From Nemertoderma westbladi (Eukaryota > Xenacoelomorpha > Nemertodermatida > Nemertodermatidae): DNA of 20,244 nucleotides. A model generated the notes under the pieces. The model did not search any database. It saw nothing but the letters and a program-made list of their open reading frames with translations, and was not told the DNA's origin. Where the stretch lies: positions 1 through 20,244 of the forward strand of contig JAUCBJ010004225.1 in assembly GCA_032718475.1 (NCBI GenBank), in the 5' to 3' direction. Of the stretch, positions 1-8,755 are shown one piece after another; positions within the stretch are counted from its first letter, which is position 1; each line of letters starts with the position of its first letter. A program made the translations under genes and the position numbers.

Positions 1-721
1 GGCCTACTACTGTACAGATGTAGTACTTTTGTTGATCGATTGTGATGTCACTGTAACAAGTAACAACTGTTTTTATCTATTGGCAATTAATGTAGTGGTA
101 CAGCTGCCTGTGTATGGTACTGTATGTATCAGCAATCATACCAGAAAGCAGAATTTAGCTAAACGAACAGGTTTTACAGTAGTTGAATAATAAAACCGGA
201 GTGACAATCCATCCTCGCAATCGTCCTTCCTGATGGATTCTGCTTTTTATCAACGCAGACGAAAACCACTTAAAATGATATCCATGCGTCTTCATTCACT
301 TTATTATGGCAGATAAATTAGAATAAATTCGGCCATTTTAGGCAGGAAAGCTACAAGCTTCTTTTTATTGTAGAGTAAGTTATTGGGTACCAGTGTCACA
401 GACGAAATGTCCCCAGGGAAAATGCCCCACCCTGGGCATTTTCCCCTTGCATATGCCCCCAGATTTCGAGAGTGGCGGCGGTCCGAAAAAATAATTCAAA
501 GTGAAATGACGGCCCGAACCCCTAATTAAAACTGTCATGTAACCCTAACCCTAAGTCATGAGGCTCTAATCTCTGAAATTTTGAGGAATTTCGGATGCGA
601 ATATTTGCATATTTTAGGGTGGGCTGATTCGCCTGGGCCAGTAACGCTTTTACTTATGTAACACAAGACGGATAACATACAGTATATCACAACATTGTCA
701 TCAAATTAGAGAAATATACAA
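1..721. other. Gene-free AT-rich stretch
   Basis: I see no coding potential here beyond chance. The stretch holds a perfect hairpin at 416-445 (listed separately). Near 541-553 there are two adjacent CCCTAA-like hexamers, too few to mean anything. A short GC-rich patch lies around 470-515. Otherwise it looks like ordinary intergenic or intronic DNA. Confidence 0.6.
416..445. repeat. Perfect 12-bp hairpin, GGGAAAATGCCC arms
   Basis: The left arm GGGAAAATGCCC (416-427) and the right arm GGGCATTTTCCC (434-445) are exact reverse complements around the 6-nt loop CACCCT. Further C-runs and G-runs flank it (CCCC at 411-414, CCCCC at 456-460). A stem like this may be the end of a degenerate foldback transposon, or could form a stable RNA stem. 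The sequence alone does not choose between these. Confidence 0.7.
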
Positions 722-862
722 ACTATATACATACAAGGCCATGCCATAGAGTCGACTGGGGGCGTGAAGCTTTATACAGAGTAGCACAGATTTCCTCATG
801 TTAGTAGAATTTATGCATAAAATACGTTTTGGTATAATTGTATTGTCACTGTAAGTAAGGTA
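722..862 (+). repeat. Left arm of a divergent inverted-repeat pair
   Basis: Read in reverse complement, this segment matches 1888-2048. Shared landmarks appear in the same order: CTATATAC, ACAAGGCCATGCCAT, a C/G-rich patch with CCCCCAGT, ATAAAGCTT, GGAAATCT, then ATACCAAAACGTATTTTATGC and TTACTTAC near the inner end. Identity by eye is about 75-80% with several indels. It may be the terminal inverted repeat of an old DNA transposon of about 1.3 kb (722-2048), or simply two copies of one dispersed repeat in opposite orientation. Confidence 0.6.
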
Positions 863-1639
863 GGAGGTATATTATGTTAATATTTAATTTATGATGAATA
901 ATTTTAAATCTGGACCGCTCTGCCTTTCGTTATTCTGTACAATAATTATTGCCAAATATTAATAAATGTATTACTTTCAATTATGAAATGCAGCATTAAT
1001 TTTATTTTATTTTAGGAATTACATTACTTCACCACTTTGGTTTTCATAGGAAAGATATGTAAATCTCTAAGTCACAACAGATCACTTTATATTACGCAAC
1101 TGACTTCTTTATAAGACTGTATTAAATATATAACCAATATCGTTGTGATAATAGGCCTACAGTAAGGTATTGTACAATTTAAATATTAGTTCACTACAAT
1201 GGGTAACAGACAAGGCGACCCTTAATAGAGGCCGTGTAGGCGAGTTTTGGTGAACATTAGTGCAGGCTGGAACTGTTACAATATAGGCTTATTTTATTTT
1301 ATTATCAGGCACTTTATGTTAATACTTTATTTAGGATTGCCAACCCAATGTTTCTTGATGTAGATGGTTGAGTTTGAAGTTTGAGTTCATTCTAACCTCA
1401 TCTCCATTTTGCACCGGTTATAAAGGTAAAATCAGGATAAACTGAAATTACAAACAAATGAAGTCCGTGATTCACGATCGAGGATTGTATTAAGCGGATG
1501 AAGTGGATCACTGGATGACGAATAACATTCGACAATTTGTCAGCGCTGCTTCTTTGTGTTTCTCCATTGAATAAAGAGCATCCTGGACTGAGAAGGCAAC
1601 AAAACGATCTACAGTATAGTGCGAGATTACTCCTCTCCT
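863..1639. other. AT-rich spacer between the inverted arms
   Basis: No open frame resembles a protein and no transposase motif is visible. If the flanking arms belong to one transposon, this interior is non-coding and the copy is non-autonomous. A GGCCTAC-type motif occurs near 1153, but it is too short to tie to the 31-bp array. Confidence 0.5.
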
Positions 1640-1785
1640 TAGCATTCGATCGGCTGGTTTGGCCGAGCCGGCGGTTCCGGAATTGGGACGACGCTGGAGG
1701 GGAATGGCCAAACTGATGGCGGCGCAGCGGGGCGAGGTTTACCCCGGACCGTTACCATCTCGACATCATCCGGCCAATGTTTAAT
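1640..1785. promoter_or_regulatory. CpG-rich island, possible promoter or first exon
   Basis: This patch is sharply GC- and CpG-rich within AT-rich surroundings. It contains GATGGCGGC, close to a YY1-like initiator motif of housekeeping promoters. On the plus strand an ATG at 1704 opens 26 codons to a stop near 1783, and the frame is open back to a TAG at 1617-1619. The minus strand is also open, as is usual in GC-rich DNA. It could be the promoter or 5' exon of the TXNL1-type gene about 600 bp downstream, or the start of a gene running left. Neither is shown. Confidence 0.3.
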
Positions 1786-1887
1786 AGAAATAACAGCATC
1801 TGTAGTTCGATTGAATTCTTATTCTTAATTTATATAAATGATATTTTGAATGCTGAAATTATCCCCTAATTGAAAACTAATAAGATA

Positions 1888-2048
1888 CATTACTTACAAT
1901 TACTCAATAATACAGTCATACCAAAACGTATTTTATGCATTAATTGTAATAACGTAAGGAAATCTCTGCTATAAAGCTTAAGAAAATCTTGCCCCCCAGT
2001 CACCGCCCCCAGTTAACTCAATGGCATGGCCTTGTACAGTATATAGTA
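1888..2048 (-). repeat. Right arm of the divergent inverted-repeat pair
   Basis: This is the inverted counterpart of 722-862. It carries an extra stretch of about 20 bases around 1981-2000 relative to the left arm. The outer ends of both arms read CTATATACxxxACAAGGCC when viewed inward. Divergence between the arms implies an old event. Confidence 0.6.
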
Positions 2049-2133
2049 GTAGTAGAGTAGTAAAGTAATAAAGTAAAGCAAAGTAAAGTACAGAAGAGTA
2101 AAAGTCAAGTAAAGTACAATTCAAGTAAAAAAA
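2043..2133 (+). repeat. AGTAA-rich degenerate simple repeat
   Basis: AGTAG triplet-like repeats run into interspersed AAGTAAAG and AGTAAAGTA words for about 90 bp. It is purine-rich and low complexity, and its left edge touches the right inverted arm. It is an ordinary microsatellite-like tract with no apparent function. Confidence 0.7.
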
Positions 2134-2365
2134 GTCCACGGTTATAAAAAGAATCAGCCATTATTGTTGTTTATTATTCCCTTCTGCACTGAAACTCATC
2201 TGCTCATAGTGTTGTTGTCAAGTGTGATGTGTCTCTGTGTGCACGTTGTAATTGCATGTTTCAGTTTATTGTTACCGGTATTACTGTATTATCATATACC
2301 GGTACTGAAATAGGCGTACTGCAGTAGCCAGTAGCCAGTAACGACAGAACAACCCCCAACCCACA

Positions 2366-3244
2366 ATGACAGGATGTGTCATCGAAATAAACCGGGACGG
2401 GGAACTCGACTCCGAACTCGGCAAGGCGGGGCCCGTTAAACTCGTAGTGATCGACTTCCACGCCGTGTGGTGCGGTCCTTGTCGCAACATCGCCCCGGTC
2501 TACGAACAACTGAGCAACAAGTACCCGGAAACCGTATTCCTTAAAGTCGACGTCGATAAATGCCCTCAAACTAAATCGGTATACGGGATACAAGCGATGC
2601 CGACGTTTATATTCCTACGAAATCGGAATCGAGTCGATCAGTTACGGGGCGCCGATCCGACGACTTTGGAGAATAAAATTAAACAGTGGCGAGTCGAAGA
2701 AACCGACTCTGAAGGCGTTATTGATTCCTCCTTGACGACTCAAGGGTTTTCCTCGTTGAGATCGTTTATTCTGGAGTCGGGTTGTGAATGTTTAAACGAA
2801 TCCGATGTTCACAACCTCGGCAGGTTGCTCGCCGGCACCGGGCGACTGGAGAGCGACTGCGACGAACAGCTATTGATCCACATCGCTTTCCGTCAGTCCG
2901 TACGTCTCCACTCGCTCGTAATCAACGGACCGGCCGACACGGCCCCGAATTCCGTTAAACTCTTCGTTAACACTACCGGGAACGCTGGGTTCGATTGGGC
3001 GGAACGCGGGGAACCGGTGCAGGCCTTCCGTCTGGGTTCCAACCAGTTGGACAATGCGTTCCCGTTGCGGTTCGCCAAACTGCAGAACGTGGGCTCGGTC
3101 ACGCTGTTCGTGGCGGACAACCAGAGTGGCGGCGACGTCACCGTGGTTAACAAACTCTTGTTTATCGGGGCCCCCGTTGGGGCTGGTGGGACCGACATGT
3201 CCGAGTTCAAACGGGTCGCCGGGAAATCCGGGGAGAGCCACTAG
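2366..3244 (+). CDS. TXNL1: Thioredoxin-like protein 1 (Trx + PITH domains), intronless
   Basis: This is a 292-residue protein in one uninterrupted frame. Residues ~1-108 form a thioredoxin domain with active site WCGPC (Cys36, Cys39) and the cis-proline motif AMPTF (Pro79). Residues ~127-292 match a PITH domain, including GCECLNES (139-146), LESDCDEQLL and a final FKRVAGKSGESH. Length and both ends agree with animal TXNL1 (about 289 aa). Known family members are cytosolic/nuclear redox proteins that bind the 26S proteasome through the PITH domain. The start is secure: in-frame TAA at 2339-2341, first ATG at 2366 with A at -3. The coding DNA is CpG-rich against AT-rich flanks. Animal TXNL1 genes normally carry several introns, so the single exon suggests a retrocopy or wholesale intron loss. 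All key residues are intact, so it is probably functional. Confidence 0.95.
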   Translation: MTGCVIEINRDGELDSELGKAGPVKLVVIDFHAVWCGPCRNIAPVYEQLSNKYPETVFLKVDVDKCPQTKSVYGIQAMPTFIFLRNRNRVDQLRGADPTTLENKIKQWRVEETDSEGVIDSSLTTQGFSSLRSFILESGCECLNESDVHNLGRLLAGTGRLESDCDEQLLIHIAFRQSVRLHSLVINGPADTAPNSVKLFVNTTGNAGFDWAERGEPVQAFRLGSNQLDNAFPLRFAKLQNVGSVTLFVADNQSGGDVTVVNKLLFIGAPVGAGGTDMSEFKRVAGKSGESH

Positions 3245-3298
3245 GGTGGGAGGAGCGTTTATGCGGCAATGTGGAGCGTTTATTCTGAGTCTAAATAG

Positions 3299-3308
3299 AA
3301 TAAATAAA
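3299..3308 (+). promoter_or_regulatory. Poly(A) signals of the TXNL1-type gene
   Basis: Two overlapping AATAAA hexamers (3299-3304 and 3303-3308) lie 55-64 bases after the stop codon. This fits a short 3' UTR of under about 100 bases. No long A-tract of the kind left by recent retroposition follows. Confidence 0.7.
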
Positions 3309-3344
3309 AAGGGGAATGTTTCAGAAACCATCCAGTAATCTATT

Positions 3345-4292
3345 TATCCCAATCCTGCAATCCATCCCTCCTTTTGGGATAACCAGCAGACTAGAGGCAG
3401 TCTAGTTAACATTTGTTTTTTTCATTCCTTAATATTATTAATAAAAATGGGAGAGGTTTATAGGACGGGCCAATCATGAGACTAAAAAAGAGGCAAATAA
3501 GATTATTTTTCACTCCATCTTCCATCTTCACGCCACAAATTTTAAACAAAAAAAAATCTGTAATTACGTATAATTGTGTTATTACGTGTTTTTTTTAATT
3601 GTCTTAAAATCTCATTAATAGACCAGCTAAAGCCTTCTATATTATAATAAACGTTGGAATATTGGCGTTGTTTTAGTTGAGAGATGTTTGTGACGAATGG
3701 AAGACAATAACAATATTGTCAGTGATATACGGTTACAATACAGTATTTAGGGCTAAATTATTATGGAGTTTCAAAAAATGTAAAATTTCACTAGTTTCTG
3801 TAACATTTACTTTTTATTAATTATTAATTTAGTGATGGTAAGGGGTTCCATGTGTTAGCAGTTCACTTTACATACAAATAATTCACAGTGTTGTAAAGTC
3901 AATCAACCATTATTGCCTGGAATATAGTGTCTTTACTCATTTATAATAAGACCATTTTTCCAGGTCCTTATAGAATAAAGACAAGATGTTCCAGGATATC
4001 CTTCCTTCTATTATTTATGCCAATTATTATATTTTTTCTCTTAATAAACTTAAATATGATATTATTTTTTTATCGGGTGGGGTTTTTGCAAAGAATAACT
4101 TTTATGATGATTACATTGCAACACCATTAATTTGGGGCAAATTGTATTTGATTCAAATTTAATTGTGAGTTAAACACAAAAGTAAGCATTCCAGGCCAAA
4201 AGATTATCTATTCCGCACGTCTGTATGACAATGTCCAGCTGATATTTAATGTATGATTGTGCGGCCCGATGCTAGCTATCCTTTATTCCTGT
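3345..4292. other. AT-rich intergenic stretch
   Basis: This lies between the TXNL1-type gene and the minisatellite. It is T- and A-rich with homopolymer runs. A hydrophobic open frame near 3927-4130 is a product of AT richness, with no domain and biased Ile/Leu/Phe content. I see no gene or recognisable repeat. Confidence 0.7.
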
Positions 4293-7200
4293 CAGTAGTA
4301 TAGCTTGCCTACGGTAGGTCTACCAGTAGTATAGCTTGCCTACGGTAGGTCTACCAGTAGTATAGCTTGCCTACGGTAGGTCTACCAGTAGTATAGCTTG
4401 CCTACGGTAGGTCTACCAGTAGTATAGCTTGCCTACGGTAGGTCTACCAGTAGTATAGCTTGCCTACGGTAGGTCTACCAGTAGTATAGCTTGCCTACGG
4501 TAGGTCTACCAGTAGTATAGCTTGCCTACGGTAGGTCTACCAGTAGTATAGCTTGCCTACGGTAGGTCTACCAGTAGTATAGCTTGCCTACGGTAGGTCT
4601 ACCAGTAGTATAGCTTGCCTACGGTAGGTCTACCAGTAGTATAGCTTGCCTACGGTAGGTCTACCAGTAGTATAGCTTGCCTACGGTAGGTCTACCAGTA
4701 GTATAGCTTGCCTACGGTAGGTCTACCAGTAGTATAGCTTGCCTACGGTAGGTCTACCAGTAGTATAGCTTGCCTACGGTAGGTCTACCAGTAGTATAGC
4801 TTGCCTACGGTAGGTCTACCAGTAGTATAGCTTGCCTACGGTAGGTCTACCAGTAGTATAGCTTGCCTACGGTAGGTCTACCAGTAGTATAGCTTGCCTA
4901 CGGTAGGTCTACCAGTAGTATAGCTTGCCTACGGTAGGTCTACCAGTAGTATAGCTTGCCTACGGTAGGTCTACCAGTAGTATAGCTTGCCTACGGTAGG
5001 TCTACCAGTAGTATAGCTTGCCTACGGTAGGTCTACCAGTAGTATAGCTTGCCTACGGTAGGTCTACCAGTAGTATAGCTTGCCTACGGTAGGTCTACCA
5101 GTAGTATAGCTTGCCTACGGTAGGTCTACCAGTAGTATAGCTTGCCTACGGTAGGTCTACCAGTAGTATAGCTTGCCTACGGTAGGTCTACCAGTAGTAT
5201 AGCTTGCCTACGGTAGGTCTACCAGTAGTATAGCTTGCCTACGGTAGGTCTACCAGTAGTATAGCTTGCCTACGGTAGGTCTACCAGTAGTATAGCTTGC
5301 CTACGGTAGGTCTACCAGTAGTATAGCTTGCCTACGGTAGGTCTACCAGTAGTATAGCTTGCCTACGGTAGGTCTACCAGTAGTATAGCTTGCCTACGGT
5401 AGGTCTACCAGTAGTATAGCTTGCCTACGGTAGGTCTACCAGTAGTATAGCTTGCCTACGGTAGGTCTACCAGTAGTATAGCTTGCCTACGGTAGGTCTA
5501 CCAGTAGTATAGCTTGCCTACGGTAGGTCTACCAGTAGTATAGCTTGCCTACGGTAGGTCTACCAGTAGTATAGCTTGCCTACGGTAGGTCTACCAGTAG
5601 TATAGCTTGCCTACGGTAGGTCTACCAGTAGTATAGCTTGCCTACGGTAGGTCTACCAGTAGTATAGCTTGCCTACGGTAGGTCTACCAGTAGTATAGCT
5701 TGCCTACGGTAGGTCTACCAGTAGTATAGCTTGCCTACGGTAGGTCTACCAGTAGTATAGCTTGCCTACGGTAGGTCTACCAGTAGTATAGCTTGCCTAC
5801 GGTAGGTCTACCAGTAGTATAGCTTGCCTACGGTAGGTCTACCAGTAGTATAGCTTGCCTACGGTAGGTCTACCAGTAGTATAGCTTGCCTACGGTAGGT
5901 CTACCAGTAGTATAGCTTGCCTACGGTAGGTCTACCAGTAGTATAGCTTGCCTACGGTAGGTCTACCAGTAGTATAGCTTGCCTACGGTAGGTCTACCAG
6001 TAGTATAGCTTGCCTACGGTAGGTCTACCAGTAGTATAGCTTGCCTACGGTAGGTCTACCAGTAGTATAGCTTGCCTACGGTAGGTCTACCAGTAGTATA
6101 GCTTGCCTACGGTAGGTCTACCAGTAGTATAGCTTGCCTACGGTAGGTCTACCAGTAGTATAGCTTGCCTACGGTAGGTCTACCAGTAGTATAGCTTGCC
6201 TACGGTAGGTCTACCAGTAGTATAGCTTGCCTACGGTAGGTCTACCAGTAGTATAGCTTGCCTACGGTAGGTCTACCAGTAGTATAGCTTGCCTACGGTA
6301 GGTCTACCAGTAGTATAGCTTGCCTACGGTAGGTCTACCAGTAGTATAGCTTGCCTACGGTAGGTCTACCAGTAGTATAGCTTGCCTACGGTAGGTCTAC
6401 CAGTAGTATAGCTTGCCTACGGTAGGTCTACCAGTAGTATAGCTTGCCTACGGTAGGTCTACCAGTAGTATAGCTTGCCTACGGTAGGTCTACCAGTAGT
6501 ATAGCTTGCCTACGGTAGGTCTACCAGTAGTATAGCTTGCCTACGGTAGGTCTACCAGTAGTATAGCTTGCCTACGGTAGGTCTACCAGTAGTATAGCTT
6601 GCCTACGGTAGGTCTACCAGTAGTATAGCTTGCCTACGGTAGGTCTACCAGTAGTATAGCTTGCCTACGGTAGGTCTACCAGTAGTATAGCTTGCCTACG
6701 GTAGGTCTACCAGTAGTATAGCTTGCCTACGGTAGGTCTACCAGTAGTATAGCTTGCCTACGGTAGGTCTACCAGTAGTATAGCTTGCCTACGGTAGGTC
6801 TACCAGTAGTATAGCTTGCCTACGGTAGGTCTACCAGTAGTATAGCTTGCCTACGGTAGGTCTACCAGTAGTATAGCTTGCCTACGGTAGGTCTACCAGT
6901 AGTATAGCTTGCCTACGGTAGGTCTACCAGTAGTATAGCTTGCCTACGGTAGGTCTACCAGTAGTATAGCTTGCCTACGGTAGGTCTACCAGTAGTATAG
7001 CTTGCCTACGGTAGGTCTACCAGTAGTATAGCTTGCCTACGGTAGGTCTACCAGTAGTATAGCTTGCCTACGGTAGGTCTACCAGTAGTATAGCTTGCCT
7101 ACGGTAGGTCTACCAGTAGTATAGCTTGCCTACGGTAGGTCTACCAGTAGTATAGCTTGCCTACGGTAGGTCTACCAGTAGTATAGCTTGCCTACGGTAG

Positions 7201-7299
7201 GTCTACCAGTAGTATAGCTTGCCTACGGTAGGTCTACCAGTAGTATAGCTTGCCTACGGTAGGTCTACCAGTAGTATAGCTTGCCTACGGTAGGTCTAC
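4293..7299 (+). repeat. Minisatellite: 97 perfect copies of a 31-bp unit
   Basis: The first unit is 4293-4323 (it begins CAGTAGTATAGC and ends GGTCTAC) and the last ends at 7299. The span of 3007 bp is exactly 97 x 31. Each 60-base line starts two bases further back in the unit without a slip, so there are no indels, and I saw no substitution. The unit contains CCTACGGTAGG, an inverted repeat around one G, and one CpG. The length is not a multiple of 3 and stop codons fall in every frame, so it is not coding. There are no spacers, so it is not CRISPR. Both edges change abruptly to unrelated AT-rich DNA. Such uniformity points to recent expansion or active homogenisation. Copy number in an assembly should be treated with caution. 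Confidence 0.98.
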
Positions 7300-8059
7300 A
7301 TAGATATTATTTTGGTTTGGTAAGGTCCGGGTCACACATGAGCTATAAACTAAAAATAGAACACATTGTAGCGTATGGATGGCGACGTACACACATAAAC
7401 AGTCAACTTTCAACATGCACTCATCCTATGTTTATCTTACTAAAAACTTTTAAATCGTGAAACTGTTTGGCGTTAATTAATGTTACGTTACGCATTTTTT
7501 CTGTTCACAGTTTAATATTATCCGTCATCACTACTAGGGATCAAAATCGCATGGCCTCCTAGTGTTCATAGAATTTACAGTTGAAGATTATTTCCTATTC
7601 CAGATTCTAACGTAGGATGGCGCGCGATGTAAGTGTAGTACGAATAACCTTTAACGACTGATATTTAAAATTGAAAAAATCATAAACAACTGTTTATTAT
7701 CAGTCAGTACTGGTTGGGAAATAACGTAGAATTAATACCACGTTATGAAATTGGTTAGACATCCTACTAAAGAGTACATGAGTGGTAGTGGATGCTTTAT
7801 CTAAGGTTACATAGGGGTGCTGTAGTTAGGCCCTATTGCTATTTAAATGAACAGGTTAGTAAAGGAGCAGGTTACAGAGGCGTGGTGGGGGAACCAAAAC
7901 AATAAACGTACAAGTACACATGTGTTTTGTACAGGTCTTGAGTCTTTGTTTTGTTCTCACCAGAGGATTTAGAAGGGGACCATCAACACGTCACCCAACA
8001 CATCTGTCATAGGCTGTACTTTCGATATATCTCCAAATAGGGTGTAGCTTACTTTCTGA
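7300..8059. other. Non-coding stretch after the array
   Basis: Moderately AT-rich, with no convincing gene. It contains a degenerate minus-strand piece of a dispersed repeat (7849-7905, listed separately). A run of short direct and palindromic words occurs but nothing long. Confidence 0.6.
7849..7905 (-). repeat. Degenerate fragment of dispersed repeat
   Basis: In reverse complement this reads TATTGTTTTGGTT, then a diverged stretch, then CTGTAACCTGCTCCTTT. This is the same order of words as in the copies at 8611-8710, 18773-19004 and 19987-20208. It is shorter and more diverged than those copies. Confidence 0.55.
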
Positions 8060-8230
8060 TCAGATCTTTTCCGATTTTCCTGGATGGATGGCTGCAAGAT
8101 CCATCATATCACCAAAGTGATGTTGGTTCAGCTCTCCTTGCCGCAGGTAGTGTTGTAGCGAGGGTTCTGATCTGGTTTTTAGTGAAGCTAGTTTAGTGAT
8201 TACTCTTAGATGACCGGGGGTTATGTGGTC
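8060..8230 (-). other. Protein-like 56-codon open stretch, unrecognised
   Basis: On the minus strand, frame-open sequence runs from an in-frame TAG just upstream of 8230 to a TGA at 8060-8062, with no ATG near its start. Its translation is balanced in composition (for example SLQHYLRQGELN and HHFGDMMDLAA) and looks more like a folded protein than the neighbouring frames. The preceding bases on that strand read CTATTGTAG, which could serve as a splice acceptor. It could be an isolated or fossil exon, or a transposon remnant. I do not recognise the family, and chance is possible. Confidence 0.25.
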
Positions 8231-8549
8231 CTACAATAGGTGGGATTCTGGCCCATTACTGGGGAGATGTAGCCTGGGTCTCTCCTGTCTGACTTCACCA
8301 TCTGGCCTTCCTTATAGAGGGTTTGGGTCTACAACATAAATTATTATCCCAAACTGACGACACCCTTATCCTGTAGAAGGGATGACACCCAACCGAGCTG
8401 AGCCGACCAGGAGTATAATCGACGACAATGGGGCATCCTTATGGCTGGAACTGTGCATTAATGATTGAATACACGCCATGATAATTATGTGTAGCAGTGT
8501 AGGTGTTTTGTTAACGTGTTGGCCCTCACGCCTCGCCCTCAGGGTCAGA

Positions 8550-8734
8550 GTAAAACGCGGATCCGGATCCGGATTTTACATTTAACAATTTTTTTTACAT
8601 TTTTATAACTCCCAAAAATAAAACTATAACCTGTTCTATTGACTTCAGTTTATTGTTTTGGTTAAAATAACGTGCCACTGTATCCTGCTCCTTTCCCTTA
8701 ATTGATAATTTTGGAATCCGGATCCGCGTTTTAC
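8550..8734. mobile_element. 185-bp TIR element (MITE-like) with GGATCC-rich ends
   Basis: The 19-bp end GTAAAACGCGGATCCGGAT (8550-8568) recurs exactly inverted at 8716-8734. The left end carries an extra ATCCGG-type hexamer next to it. A 14-bp near-identical direct repeat, CCTCGCCCTCAGGG (8531-8544) and CCTCGCCCTTAGGG (8741-8754), brackets the element at 5-6 bp distance. This may be a target-site duplication or part of a longer terminal motif. The interior holds a ~100-bp core shared with other repeats in the window. It has no coding capacity, so it would be non-autonomous. Confidence 0.7.
8611..8710 (+). repeat. Dispersed repeat, core copy inside the TIR element
   Basis: The core runs from AAAAATAAAACTATAACCTG through ATTGTTTTGGTTAAAATAAC to CTGCTCCTTTCCCTTAATTG. 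The same words in the same order appear at 18823-18922 and, more diverged, at about 20030-20120. Here it is bounded by TIRs that the other two copies lack. Confidence 0.75.
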
Positions 8735-8755
8735 ACCTACCCTCGCCCTTAGGGC

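Noticed and set aside
541-553. Telomere-like CCCTAA pair
   Set aside because: Only two hexamers, expected by chance. Not an interstitial telomere array.
1508-1711. Minus-strand 67-codon frame
   Set aside because: It begins at a TTG, not an ATG, lies in a CpG-rich patch where several frames are open, and has no domain.
2870-3331. Minus-strand and alternative-frame ORFs over the TXNL1-type gene
   Set aside because: They are shadows of the real gene in GC-rich coding DNA.
3927-4130. Hydrophobic 67-codon plus-strand ORF resembling a membrane peptide
   Set aside because: Ile/Leu/Phe content follows from AT-rich sequence. There is no upstream gene context or motif.
4293-7299. CRISPR-like array
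   Set aside because: Units are directly adjacent with no spacers, in a eukaryotic context. It is a minisatellite.
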